This document shows positions 18,492-27,650 of a DNA stretch of 64,000 nucleotides, piece by piece. This DNA is from an uncultured Dokdonia sp. (lineage in GTDB: Bacteria > Bacteroidota > Bacteroidia > Flavobacteriales > Flavobacteriaceae): positions 62,001 to 126,000 of the forward strand of contig NZ_CANLNH010000003.1 of assembly GCF_947492535.1 (NCBI RefSeq), read 5' to 3'. Made by a program: the position numbers and the translations under genes. Below the pieces are notes generated by a model. That model worked only from the letters and a program-made list of their open reading frames with translations. It did not search any database and was not told where the DNA came from. Numbering within the stretch: the stretch's first letter is position 1; the number at the start of each line of letters is the position of its first letter.

Positions 18492-21365
18492 ATGTATAGT
18501 AAATACACTAAACTGTTGATCATAATCATTGTGATTTTTCAAATAAAAGTTCAAGCACAGAACCGTAAAAACTTAATATCCACTATTCCTGAATTAACAA
18601 AAATTATACATTTTGATAAGGATAATTATGGAGGAGATTCCCAATTTTGGACCATGACAAGGGATTCAACAGGAATTTATTACTTTGGGAATAACGATGG
18701 AGCTATAGCTTATGATGGTCAGAAATGGCAAGATATACTATTGCCTAATAGTTCTGCTGTAAGAAGCCTGTTGTATGCTTCAAATGGTATTGTGTATGCA
18801 GGTGGTTATAATGATTTTGGAATAGTTGAAAAAAATTCTTTTGGAACCTATGAATTTCGATCTATTTTAATGGATCTTAAAATCACTACAGAAAAAATAG
18901 AAAATGTTTGGCAGATACATGAAGTTAATGGAATTATAATCTTTAGAACCTTTGAAGGTTTAATAACAATAGAAAATAATTCATCATCTTATATCCCCTC
19001 AGAAAGCAGATTTATTCATTCAGATGTTCTTGAAGGCACATATTATGTTCAAGATGAAAATTTGGGAGTTATGAGTTTTGATCCTGTTTTGAAAAGCTTT
19101 AATTCTATATTTAATTCAAAAGATATTGGTAATGAAGTTATCATTTCTTTCTTACCATCAGACAAAGCAAATTCTATTGAAATTATAACTAAAAAAGGTA
19201 ACATATATCTAGGGAATTTAATAAGTGGAGTATTAACGAAAAAACATGAAGTCTTTTCAGAAGATCAAAACGAATTTTTATCAGTAGCTGTTAAAAAAGG
19301 AGATACTTATATACTAGGAACTATCGGTTCTAAAATTTTAACTTTTTCAAATGGAAGAAATACTTCCTTAAAAGGTTCTGTTTATGACCAAATACAAGAT
19401 AATACTGTATTAAATTTTTATAAAGACGGGGATGAATTATGGGTCCTTCTAAATGATGGTATAGATCTTATAAAATACAATGCTTCTTTTAGTAACCTTT
19501 TTAGTGAAGGATCTGTTTATGATATATTGATTAAAGATGAGTCTATTTACATAGCAACAAACAATGGAGTTTATTTTTCCAAAATACCCAAGGAGGGTTC
19601 TGTTTTCAATTTTGTTAAAACAAAAATTCCGCAGGGCCAAGCCTGGTCTCTTTCAAGCATAGGCGTTTCTATATTAGTGAGTCATGATCTAGGTATTTAT
19701 GAAATAAGTGATGAGGATGTTACCCAAATTGGTAATGAAAAAGGATTCTGGAAAGTTATTCCTATTTCAAATAAGAATAATGAATATCTTGCTTGTAGTT
19801 ATAATGGTTTTTATCTTCTTAAAAAAGAAGGAATAAGATTTAATATTATAACAAAAATTAAAGGATTTCAAGAATCTACAAGAGATGTTTTACCTTCAGA
19901 TGAGGAAAATACATTTTGGGTGTGTCATGGCTTTAAAGGAGTTTTCAAGGTTAAGTTTAGCAAAGACTATAGAAGGGTTGTAGCAATAGATCATTTTACT
20001 GATCAAAATGGATTTAAATCTCCATTCAATATTAATGTTCATAATTGGAATTCTGATATTATATTTTCAACAAATACTGGTTTTTATACATTTAATAAAG
20101 AAAATAATAAATTTTTACCCTATTCTAAACTCAATAATATTATTGGAAACTCAATTAATACTAGAAAAATTATAACACATCAAGATACTACATGGGTTGT
20201 GTTAAATGATGAAATAGGTTTATTTAAACAATCTGATGAACTTCCTAATATAGATAAAAATACTTTTCGTAACCTTAAGGGAGATTTAAATAGAGGATTT
20301 GAGAAAATCCTACCTATAACAAACAAGAAAGTTTTGATAGGCGCAAAATCAGGTCTTTATGTCTATAATTTAAAAGAATCACTAGATAAACCTAGTTTTT
20401 CTACAATCATAACAAAAGTAACAAAACAAGAAAGTACTAAAAATATAACTTCTCAAGTAGTTATTGCAGAGCAAAATGAGTTAGAAATATCAAATTCAAC
20501 AGAGGTGTTAAGGTTTGAATTTGCGGCTCCTGAAAAAACTCCAAAATCAAATATAAACTTTAGTTACAAACTAAAAGATCTTGATAATGATTGGTCAACA
20601 TGGAGTCGTAATTCGTTTAAAGAATACACCCATTTACCTGCAGGCTCTTATGAGTTTTTAGTACGAAGCCTTGACGAAAAAGGAGTTATCAGTAATGAAG
20701 CTAGTTTCTCTTTTATAATACAACCTCTATGGTACAAAACAAATCTTGCTAAAATTACATGTGTAAGTTTAATGATTTTAGCTATTTGGTTAGGGATAAG
20801 GCTTGTTAACAATAAAAGAATAGAAGAGAGAAAAAAATCTAAAGCACTATTGGAAAGATCCAAAAAAGTACTCAATTTAGAAATTGAAAGGTTAAAACTC
20901 AAACAAGACAAAAATCAACTTGAAGAAGATGTGATATTTAAAAGCAAGGAACTAACAAATTATACTGTACAGCTTATAAACAAAAAAAGAGCTTTTGTTG
21001 AAATTCAAAATGATTTAAAAGAGTTAAAGAACCTTGTTAAAAATGCGGAGTCGAAAAAAAAGATAATTGAAATATTTAAAAAATTACATCAACATAAAGT
21101 AGGGGAAGAATATATGAAAGTGTATGATGTTAATTTTGAAAAGATCCATCAAGATTTCTTTAAAAAATTAAAATATATACATCCGAAAATAACTATACGT
21201 GAACTCAGGCTTTGTGCATTTATAAAAATGAATTTAACTAATAAAGAAATTGCCCCTTTGTTAAATATTTCTGTACGAGGTGTAGAAACTGCAAGATATA
21301 GAGTTCGAAAAAAATTGCAAATCAATCAAGAGTCTAGTCTTAATAATTTTTTGACAAATCTATAA
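18492..21365 (+). CDS. SusR-like transmembrane regulator (beta-propeller, Y_Y_Y, LuxR-type HTH)
   Basis: A 957-residue protein. A signal/first span is followed by a long periplasmic sensor made of beta-propeller repeats (for example GIYYFGNNDGAIAYDGQKW; VYAGGYNDFGIV). A Y_Y_Y domain follows near residues 680-750 (NINFSYKLKDLDNDWSTWS, LPAGSYEFLVRSLD). One transmembrane helix lies at ~752-772, then a coiled coil, and a C-terminal LuxR-type HTH at ~900-945 (ITIRELRLCAFIKMNLTNKEIA, then ISVRGVETARYRVRKKL). There is no histidine kinase or receiver domain, so it is not a hybrid two-component sensor; it resembles one-piece SusR-type regulators that bind glycan outside and DNA inside. It is divergent from susC, its presumed target. 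Confidence 0.88.
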   Translation: MYSKYTKLLIIIIVIFQIKVQAQNRKNLISTIPELTKIIHFDKDNYGGDSQFWTMTRDSTGIYYFGNNDGAIAYDGQKWQDILLPNSSAVRSLLYASNGIVYAGGYNDFGIVEKNSFGTYEFRSILMDLKITTEKIENVWQIHEVNGIIIFRTFEGLITIENNSSSYIPSESRFIHSDVLEGTYYVQDENLGVMSFDPVLKSFNSIFNSKDIGNEVIISFLPSDKANSIEIITKKGNIYLGNLISGVLTKKHEVFSEDQNEFLSVAVKKGDTYILGTIGSKILTFSNGRNTSLKGSVYDQIQDNTVLNFYKDGDELWVLLNDGIDLIKYNASFSNLFSEGSVYDILIKDESIYIATNNGVYFSKIPKEGSVFNFVKTKIPQGQAWSLSSIGVSILVSHDLGIYEISDEDVTQIGNEKGFWKVIPISNKNNEYLACSYNGFYLLKKEGIRFNIITKIKGFQESTRDVLPSDEENTFWVCHGFKGVFKVKFSKDYRRVVAIDHFTDQNGFKSPFNINVHNWNSDIIFSTNTGFYTFNKENNKFLPYSKLNNIIGNSINTRKIITHQDTTWVVLNDEIGLFKQSDELPNIDKNTFRNLKGDLNRGFEKILPITNKKVLIGAKSGLYVYNLKESLDKPSFSTIITKVTKQESTKNITSQVVIAEQNELEISNSTEVLRFEFAAPEKTPKSNINFSYKLKDLDNDWSTWSRNSFKEYTHLPAGSYEFLVRSLDEKGVISNEASFSFIIQPLWYKTNLAKITCVSLMILAIWLGIRLVNNKRIEERKKSKALLERSKKVLNLEIERLKLKQDKNQLEEDVIFKSKELTNYTVQLINKKRAFVEIQNDLKELKNLVKNAESKKKIIEIFKKLHQHKVGEEYMKVYDVNFEKIHQDFFKKLKYIHPKITIRELRLCAFIKMNLTNKEIAPLLNISVRGVETARYRVRKKLQINQESSLNNFLTNL

Positions 21366-21580
21366 AAGAAAACACAACTACAAGAAACTGACTATAAGCT
21401 ACTTGAATTATTCTGACGTAACTTGGAAGTATGATGTACAAATATTGATGTATTTGAAGAGTATTCAAAAATTATTATAAATAATTGTCATATTCTAAAT
21501 TTATTGACCTAATAATTACAGATATTCCTGTTTTGATATTTTTTTTAAGATCAACATAGAATATTTTAAAACCAATAGTC

Positions 21581-24500
21581 ATGAAAATAAAAACTTACTC
21601 AAAAAAAAGTTCAGATGTGTTAGTTGTAATAGCAACTATCATATCTTTTCTGTTTACAGGTACTTCTTCGACTGGTCAAGAAGTATCCGTTCACTTAACA
21701 AAAGGAGATCAAACGGTTCTTCTAGAAGAACAAGCTCCGACCTCGTTTAACAATGGGGAAATTCCCAATGCTACAATTAATGTTGAAGAACAAGAAACGT
21801 TTCAGACCATTGATGGATTTGGTTTTATGATGACACAAGGAAGTGCACAAGTTCTTAATGACCTTAATCCAAATTTACAAAATTCCATTCTTCAGGAAAC
21901 TTTTAACCCAAACAATAATGGCTCTAAACTATCTGTAATGAGGATTAGTATAGGGGCTTCAGATTTAAGCAACTCGGTATACTTTTACAACAATACGCCA
22001 GGAGATTTAAATATGAATAATTTCAGTCTAAATGGTCCTGATAAAGAAGATCTTATTCCAATAATAAAGAAAGTACTTGAAATTAATCCTAATATTAAAA
22101 TTCTGGCGACACCATGGTCTGCCCCCACTTGGATGAAGACTAATAGAGATACTTCTTCAAATCCAGCTATTGGTGGAAGTTTGGATCCGCAATTTTATGA
22201 AGCTTATGCAAGGTATTTTGTTAGATATTTACAGGAAATGGAGGCCGAAGGGATTCCTATATGGGGTATTACGCCACAAAATGAACCCGAAAATCCATTT
22301 AATGAGCCTAGCATGGTGATGACTTCTAATGAACAATTAGACTTTATAAACAATCATTTAGGTCCTCAAATAGAAGCTGCTGGTTTTTCCCCCCGTATTA
22401 TAGCCTTTGATCACAACTGCGATAACCCAGGGTATCCTATAAATGTATTAAATAATAGCACTTATGCAGAGGGTGCCGCTTTTCATTTATATGATCCAGG
22501 AGCTAATATTGAGGCAATGTCTGAGGTACGTAATGCTACAGGTAAAAATGTATATTTTACAGAGCAATTTACCAGTTCTAACGGAGAGTTTAATGGTGAC
22601 TTTGGATGGCATATAGAAAATGTTGTTATTGGTTCTTTACGAAACTGGTCTCGAACAGTAATTGAATGGAACTATGCAGCAGACCCAGACTCAAACCCAA
22701 GAACCCCAGGTGGATGTGATGAATGCTTAGGTGCGATAACTGTTAATAACTCAAATAGTATTACACGCAATGTTTCCTATTACATCATCTCTCAAATATC
22801 AAAATTTGTACAACCTGGAGCTGTAAGACTAGCCACAAATGATCCAGATAATGATACTGTCACTAATGTAGCTTTACGTAATGAAAATGGAGAGAAAGTA
22901 CTTCTTGTATACAATATAAACAATACAGATCAAGAAATAAGTGTCAATTGGAACGGAAGATCCTTTACCTATAATTTACCTGGACGCTCTGCAGCTACAT
23001 TTACCTGGGAAGGTGAGTTTACACCACAACCTCCCGAAGCACCTACAAATATAATTTTCACTACAGACGATACAGAGGTAAATCTTAGCTGGGATGATGC
23101 AAATAGAGCTACAACTTATGCTGTTAGAAGAGCTACTAACATTAATGGCCCATTTTCAACTATCGCTTCTGACTTAACTAATACCACATATACAGATACA
23201 AACGTTACTAATGGGACTACTTATTACTACAGAATAAGAGCGATAAATGAGATCGGAACTACAGAATCTACTCAAATATCGGCTGTTCCTAACATAATTA
23301 TTATAAACGCATTTAGCCAGATTGAAGCTGAAGAATTTAATGAAGGTCAAACTGTCCAATTAGAAAACACATCAGATATTGGTGGAGGTCAAAACGTTGG
23401 ATTTATAGATAGCAATGATTTTCTTCTTTATGAAAATGTAGACTTTGGTAATGGTGCACGTAGTATAAATGTTCGTATCGCCTCTGGAGCTAATTTTGTA
23501 GGAACGATGGAACTTCGTTTAGGAAGTGTTACAGGAAATCTAATAGGGAGTGTATCATTTGGAAATACAGGAGGTTATCAGTCTTGGGTTACTAGACAAG
23601 CTAATATTCAAGAGACTTCTGGTCTTAGCGATCTTTATCTTGTTTTTCAGGGAGGTGAAGGTATTGGAAATATAAACTGGTTTCGGTTTAATCAAGAAGA
23701 TTTAGGCGATCCACCATCAGCCCCCACAAATTTAACCGCAACTGGAGGAGATGCAACAGTTTCACTTTCGTGGAATACCGTAGCGGATGCCGATACATAT
23801 GAAGTAAGAAGATCTACAAATAGTAATAGCGGATTTTCGACTATTGCAAGTGCCCTAACAGAAACAACTTATACTGATAATTCAGTTACGAATGGTACTC
23901 AATATTTTTACAGAGTCAGAGCTTTTAACCTAGCAGGTAATAGTGGTGATTCTAATACCGCAAGTGCAACTCCCCAGGAGCCAGCTAAATCTGCATTTGT
24001 ACGCATAGAAGCAGAAGACTTTGATAATGCCCAAGGTATTCAAACTCAAAACACGAGCGATGTTGGGGGAGGACAAAATGTGGGTTTTATTAATAGAGAC
24101 GATTTTCTAGTCTATAACAATATAGATTTTGGAAATGGTGCAAGAAGCTTAGAAGCCCGCATCGCCTCAAATGCAAATTTTACAGGCACTATGCAAATTC
24201 GCCTAGGGAGTGTTACAGGTGATCTTGTGGGGACTTTATCCTTTGGTTTTACCGGCGGTTGGCAATCTTGGATAACTAGAACTGTAAACATTGATCAAGT
24301 CACTGGAATTCATGATCTTTATTTTGTTTTCTTAGCTCCTAACAGTCAAGGAATCGGAAATATAAATTGGTTCGTTTTTAATGAATCAAATGAACTAAAT
24401 CCTCCTGCTACTCCTAATAACCTTACAGCAACTGGAGGAGATGCAACAGTTTCACTTTCGTGGAATAGTGTAACAGATGCCGCGACTTATGAATTAAGAC

Positions 24501-25444
24501 GCTCTACAACTAGTAACAGTGGGTTTTCGGTCATTGCAAATGGCATTGAAGAAACAACTTTTGTCGACAACGCAGTTGTTAACGGAACGCAATATTTCTA
24601 TCGCGTAAGAGCCATAAATCAAGCCGGAAATAGTGGTAATTCTAATACCGCAAATGCAACTCCGCAAGCAAACAATCCTAATGATGGTGATATTCAATCT
24701 GGAGAAATCTATATAATTAGAAATCGCGGCTCAAATAGAGTAATGGATGTTGCTGGTGTATCTCAAGATAATGGAGCTAGAATCCAACAGTGGGAGGATA
24801 CAGGAGGTGATAATCAAAAATTTATAGTAGAAAATTTAGATGGGAATGAGTATAAAATTACGGCTTTGCACAGCAATAAAGTTTTAGATTTAGTAGATGG
24901 ATCTCTTCAAAACGGTACTGAAGTTCAACAATACGATTCTTTTGACAATAATATAAATCAAAGATGGCAACTCGTTCCTATTTCGAATAATTTTTTTGAA
25001 ATTGTATCTGTAAAAAGCGGTAAAGCTCTTGAGATTCGTAACGGTACTAGTACATTAGGAGAACGAGTAGTGCAACAACCAAGAAATGGATCTTTTAGAC
25101 AGCAGTGGAGTTTTGAATTATTGTCAACAAGATCAAGTTTAAATGAAAGTGTAAAAAACATAAAACCTCAAAATAATGCTACTAGAAATGTTGTTGTATA
25201 CACTAACCACTTTTCAGAAAATACCCTACAATATGAACTCCAAGGTGATGAGAAATCAGAAGCAGTAGAAATATTTATTTTTAATGTTTTAGGGCAAGTT
25301 GTCACTAAATTTACAGATCACCCAGAACCTAATAATAGTATCCGAAATATACCGCTTGGTTCTAAAACAAGAGATTTACCAAAAGGACAGTATTTTATAA
25401 AAGTTGGCAACTTACAAGCTAAGCCATTCATTATTTATCAATAA
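21581..25444 (+). CDS. multimodular secreted GH30 with fn3, CBM6, ricin-type lectin and T9SS sorting domain
   Basis: 1287 residues. A signal peptide is followed by a GH30 barrel (~residues 45-480; FQTIDGFGFMMTQGSA, acid/base Glu in WGITPQNEPENP, nucleophile Glu in NVYFTEQFTSS). Then come fn3 (~483-575), CBM6-like (~576-710; QIEAEEFNEG), fn3 (~710-800), CBM6-like (~803-938; RIEAEDFDNA), fn3 (~938-1030), a ricin-type beta-trefoil (~1037-1180; repeated QW motifs) and a type IX secretion C-terminal domain (~1190-1287; IFNVLGQVV, LPKGQYFIKV). It would be secreted and surface-held, making the first cuts in the polymer before SusCD import. The repeated fn3 and CBM6 units are near-identical in places, showing recent internal duplication. 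Confidence 0.92.
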   Translation: MKIKTYSKKSSDVLVVIATIISFLFTGTSSTGQEVSVHLTKGDQTVLLEEQAPTSFNNGEIPNATINVEEQETFQTIDGFGFMMTQGSAQVLNDLNPNLQNSILQETFNPNNNGSKLSVMRISIGASDLSNSVYFYNNTPGDLNMNNFSLNGPDKEDLIPIIKKVLEINPNIKILATPWSAPTWMKTNRDTSSNPAIGGSLDPQFYEAYARYFVRYLQEMEAEGIPIWGITPQNEPENPFNEPSMVMTSNEQLDFINNHLGPQIEAAGFSPRIIAFDHNCDNPGYPINVLNNSTYAEGAAFHLYDPGANIEAMSEVRNATGKNVYFTEQFTSSNGEFNGDFGWHIENVVIGSLRNWSRTVIEWNYAADPDSNPRTPGGCDECLGAITVNNSNSITRNVSYYIISQISKFVQPGAVRLATNDPDNDTVTNVALRNENGEKVLLVYNINNTDQEISVNWNGRSFTYNLPGRSAATFTWEGEFTPQPPEAPTNIIFTTDDTEVNLSWDDANRATTYAVRRATNINGPFSTIASDLTNTTYTDTNVTNGTTYYYRIRAINEIGTTESTQISAVPNIIIINAFSQIEAEEFNEGQTVQLENTSDIGGGQNVGFIDSNDFLLYENVDFGNGARSINVRIASGANFVGTMELRLGSVTGNLIGSVSFGNTGGYQSWVTRQANIQETSGLSDLYLVFQGGEGIGNINWFRFNQEDLGDPPSAPTNLTATGGDATVSLSWNTVADADTYEVRRSTNSNSGFSTIASALTETTYTDNSVTNGTQYFYRVRAFNLAGNSGDSNTASATPQEPAKSAFVRIEAEDFDNAQGIQTQNTSDVGGGQNVGFINRDDFLVYNNIDFGNGARSLEARIASNANFTGTMQIRLGSVTGDLVGTLSFGFTGGWQSWITRTVNIDQVTGIHDLYFVFLAPNSQGIGNINWFVFNESNELNPPATPNNLTATGGDATVSLSWNSVTDAATYELRRSTTSNSGFSVIANGIEETTFVDNAVVNGTQYFYRVRAINQAGNSGNSNTANATPQANNPNDGDIQSGEIYIIRNRGSNRVMDVAGVSQDNGARIQQWEDTGGDNQKFIVENLDGNEYKITALHSNKVLDLVDGSLQNGTEVQQYDSFDNNINQRWQLVPISNNFFEIVSVKSGKALEIRNGTSTLGERVVQQPRNGSFRQQWSFELLSTRSSLNESVKNIKPQNNATRNVVVYTNHFSENTLQYELQGDEKSEAVEIFIFNVLGQVVTKFTDHPEPNNSIRNIPLGSKTRDLPKGQYFIKVGNLQAKPFIIYQ
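23740..24466 (+). repeat. direct repeats inside the modular GH30 gene
   Basis: About 38 identical bases, beginning AACTGGAGGAGATGCAACAG, occur at the start of the second and third fn3 modules (about 23739-23776 and 24429-24466). They mark a recent fn3-CBM6 module duplication of roughly 690 bp. Confidence 0.75.
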
Positions 25445-25470
25445 ACAATAAATTAAGATTAAATAACTAG

Positions 25471-25510
25471 ACAGTAGGATCTATTAATACTGATCCTGCT
25501 GTTTTTTTTT
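25471..25510 (+). terminator. intrinsic terminator of the modular GH30 gene
   Basis: Stem ACAGTAGGATC / GATCCTGCTGT with one G-T pair and a ten-base loop, followed by eight or more T. It begins 27 bases after the stop codon. Confidence 0.85.
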
Positions 25511-26030
25511 GCTTACAATAAAAGAAAACTATCCAAGGTAGGGTTTTATATACTGTTTAATGTAAAGATAAAAAAAGACTATTTGACATATTTAAAAAGC
25601 TTTATGAGGCCTACTATATCTTACTATTAACAAATCAATGTTTAAACATACTACAAGTTGGGATTATCAAAAGAGAATAAAGAGTTTATAATTAATGGTG
25701 TAGATTTTTTATGAATAAACTAGCTATAAATTTGCATAATATAATATTCAGAATATTTGATTTCACATGTAAACCATTGATTATTTAGAGGCTTAAAAAA
25801 AGGAATGAGAACTACTTACTTTTAGAAAGACGTAACAACTAAATTATCAAAACTAATTTTCTGCTGCGCTACAAATTCTACATACATCAATTAAGAAAAT
25901 TGTTCATCACGGACTTTCACAAGGAATACTCACTAAAGAACAAATAATTCTGATTCCAAAAGTTCAAACCTTTAACTCATTATACACGAACAACTTATAA
26001 TAAAATTTCACTTTAGGGGTTAAAACAACT
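25511..26030. other. 520-bp gap between the PUL and tRNA-Arg
   Basis: AT-rich. Apart from a possible ORF remnant (25857-26000), nothing is recognisable. Being next to a tRNA 3' end and the PUL, it is where integrase debris would be expected, but none is identifiable. Confidence 0.4.
25857..26000 (+). pseudogene. possible coding remnant without a start codon
   Basis: An open frame of 47 codons bounded by stops, with no ATG. The translation includes LQILHTSIKKIVHHGLSQG and ILTKEQIILIPKVQTF, which looks protein-like rather than random. The family is not recognised. It may be the C-terminal end of a gene left behind by island integration. Confidence 0.25.
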
Positions 26031-26064
26031 AAACCCTTTAAAACAGTACTGTTTTAAAGGGTTT
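26031..26064 (-). terminator. 34-bp perfect palindrome downstream of tRNA-Arg
   Basis: The 17-base half AAACCCTTTAAAACAGT is followed immediately by its exact reverse complement. It lies 12 bases beyond the tRNA 3' end on the tRNA's strand and is followed there by AGTTGTTTT. Most likely the tRNA terminator, though the perfect symmetry also suits a protein-binding site. Confidence 0.65.
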
Positions 26065-26076
26065 ACAGTAATTTAG

Positions 26077-26150
26077 TGACCTCGACAGGATTCAAACCTG
26101 TAACCTCTTGAGCCGTAATCAAGTGCGCTATTCAGTTGCGCCACGAGGCC
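26077..26150 (-). tRNA. tRNA-Arg (anticodon ACG)
   Basis: Read on the minus strand. Acceptor arms are GGCCTCG and CGAGGTC with discriminator A, D-stem GCGC/GCGC, anticodon stem CTTGA/TCAAG with loop TTACGGC (anticodon ACG), and T-stem ACAGG/CCTGT. CCA is not encoded. The D-loop lacks the usual GG and the T-loop is TTTGAAT rather than TTCGAAT, a pair of changes that fits loss of the normal G19-C56 contact. Its 3' end matches the fragment at 8470. Confidence 0.95.
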
Positions 26151-26253
26151 TTTATTTTTCCAAAACAACAAATATTATTTGTTTGTTTCGGGGTGCAAAT
26201 ATATTTCTTTTTATCTTGCCAACAAATACTTTCAAATACTTTTTTAGAAAAAA

Positions 26254-26766
26254 ATGAAACTAATTAATTACATACGTGATATACAGGATTTTCCAACGGA
26301 AGGAATCGTGTTTAAAGACATCACCCCGTTGCTTGGAGATGCGTCCGCTTTCGCGAAAGCGAGTAAAGAATTACTAGAATTAGTAGGCGATCAGCAGATA
26401 GATAAAGTGGTAGGCGTGGAGTCAAGAGGCTTCTTTTTTGGCGGTGTGCTTGCCGAGAAACTCAATGCAGGTTTTGTTCCCGTACGTAAACCAGGCAAGT
26501 TACCTTATAAAACCGCTTCTCAGAGCTATGCTTTAGAATATGGAACCGACACCTTAGAAATTCACGAAGATGCCATACAACCTGGCGATAAGGTCTTATT
26601 ACACGATGATGTATTAGCAACTGGTGGTACTGCAGCGGCTGTCGTACAATTGATTGAAGCCTTAGGCGGCGAAGTCGTACAATGTAACTTCTTAATCGAA
26701 CTCAGTTTCTTATCTGGAAAAGAGAAACTAGAGGGAAAAACCATTAAAGCTGCGATTAGGTATTAG
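26254..26766 (+). CDS. apt: adenine phosphoribosyltransferase
   Basis: 170 residues, full length for Apt, which converts adenine and PRPP to AMP for purine salvage in the cytoplasm. Visible features are the N-terminal [34 protein letters not shown], and the PRPP-binding loop [14 protein letters not shown] near residues 112-125. KPGKLPYKT is the flexible-loop region. The genome palindrome at 26346 is translated as SAFAKAS between the first helix elements, an insertion-tolerant surface position. The stop codon overlaps the first bases of a structured repeat that ends in a terminator-like hairpin. Confidence 0.96.
   Translation: MKLINYIRDIQDFPTEGIVFKDITPLLGDASAFAKASKELLELVGDQQIDKVVGVESRGFFFGGVLAEKLNAGFVPVRKPGKLPYKTASQSYALEYGTDTLEIHEDAIQPGDKVLLHDDVLATGGTAAAVVQLIEALGGEVVQCNFLIELSFLSGKEKLEGKTIKAAIRY
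26346..26361. repeat. CGCTTTCGCGAAAGCG palindrome inside apt
   Basis: Perfect 16-bp copy, encoding AFAKA in the same frame as the copies in the AlkC-like gene and the M14 gene. Confidence 0.9.
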
Positions 26767-26841
26767 TGAAACTCACTATTGCGAAGTCTGCAAGACGCAC
26801 TCAATAGTACAAGTTGAACTAATCCCGCTTTTCAGCGGGAT
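26763..26841 (+). repeat. structured repeat, copy A, ending in a terminator hairpin
   Basis: It starts within the apt stop codon (TTAGTGAAACTCACTATTG). Stem ACTATTG/CAATAGT encloses a small hairpin GTCT-GCA-AGAC and is followed by ATCCCGCTTTTCAGCGGGAT, a strong GC stem. A second copy at 32176-32255 keeps the frame and the final hairpin but has a different inner hairpin. Here the final stem can terminate apt. Confidence 0.65.
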
Positions 26842-27128
26842 CTAAAATCTAAAACCTCGACAGGTGTCACACTGAGTTCATCGAAGTGCTCAGTTTGACA
26901 AACAAAAAAATAGACAATTAAATCACAATGTATACTCGAGCGGAGTCGAGAGGTTTGCGGAGAGACTAAATTATTGGGATGAGTTCTCGAGGGCACTCGA
27001 ACGGACAGGCAGACTTGGACCGATAGTATGATACGTCATTCTGAATTTATTTCAGAATCACATACTATTTTTGATTTATACAGAGAGAAGCAAAAATATA
27101 GAAACACATAGTACCGATTGATATTCAT
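26767..27128. other. 362-bp gap of dispersed hairpin repeats
   Basis: After structured repeat A it holds short flavobacterial-type repeats: CACTGAGTTCATCGAAGTG (from 26874), CTCGAGCGGAGTCGAGAGG (26935-26953), GTTCTCGAGGGCACTCGAAC (26983-27002) and CATTCTGAATTTATTTCAGA (from 27037). The last three recur at 27651 and 28155. No gene is seen. Confidence 0.6.
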
Positions 27129-27641
27129 ATGAATGGAATTACCTATATAGAACACTTTATTGAAAACCCTTCGGGATTATTTAATCTATTACAGTCTACG
27201 GTTATTTGGGATGAGCGTATGTCTGCGCGCAAAACAGCGAGTTTTGGAAAAGCGTATAACTACTCACAAATGGAATATGTACATCAAGCATTTACCCCTA
27301 TACTAAACGGAATTACATTAGATATTGAAGACGTATTACATTTTAAACCCAATAACTGTTTGATGAATTATTATATGGATGGAACCTCTAAAATGGGTTT
27401 TCATTCTGATCAAACAGATATCCTAGAAGCGGGGACAGGTGTAGGGATTATCTCGTTAGGCGCGACTCGAATTTTACGATTTCGAAGCATAGAAGATAAA
27501 AACATTACAAAAGACTTTTCACTTCCTTCAGGTTCTTTTATCTATATGACGAATGAAGTACAAGCGCATTGGCAACATGCCATTCCAACATCTGATGCTA
27601 CCGAAGGTCGTATTAGTATGACGTTTCGGAAAATTAAATAA
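27129..27641 (+). CDS. AlkB-family Fe(II)/2-oxoglutarate-dependent dioxygenase
   Basis: 170 residues. The iron ligands are the His and Asp of GFHSDQTD (~residue 95) and the His of HWQHAI (~151). The 2-oxoglutarate-binding arginines lie in TEGRISMTFRKIK at the C-terminus. NYYMDGTSKMGFHSD and SLGATRILRFR match the AlkB core. AlkB enzymes reverse 1-methyladenine and 3-methylcytosine by oxidation; short Bacteroidota members may act on nucleic acid or protein. It is a single gene flanked on both sides by repeats. Confidence 0.88.
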   Translation: MNGITYIEHFIENPSGLFNLLQSTVIWDERMSARKTASFGKAYNYSQMEYVHQAFTPILNGITLDIEDVLHFKPNNCLMNYYMDGTSKMGFHSDQTDILEAGTGVGIISLGATRILRFRSIEDKNITKDFSLPSGSFIYMTNEVQAHWQHAIPTSDATEGRISMTFRKIK

Positions 27642-27650
27642 GAAAGTCTC

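Noticed and set aside
18492-21365. Hybrid two-component sensor (HTCS) annotation for the PUL regulator
   Set aside because: No histidine kinase, ATPase or receiver motifs are present between the membrane helix and the HTH.
26031-26064. CRISPR-like or att core interpretation of the perfect palindrome
   Set aside because: Single copy with no spacers; terminator of tRNA-Arg is the simplest reading. No CRISPR array was seen anywhere in the window.
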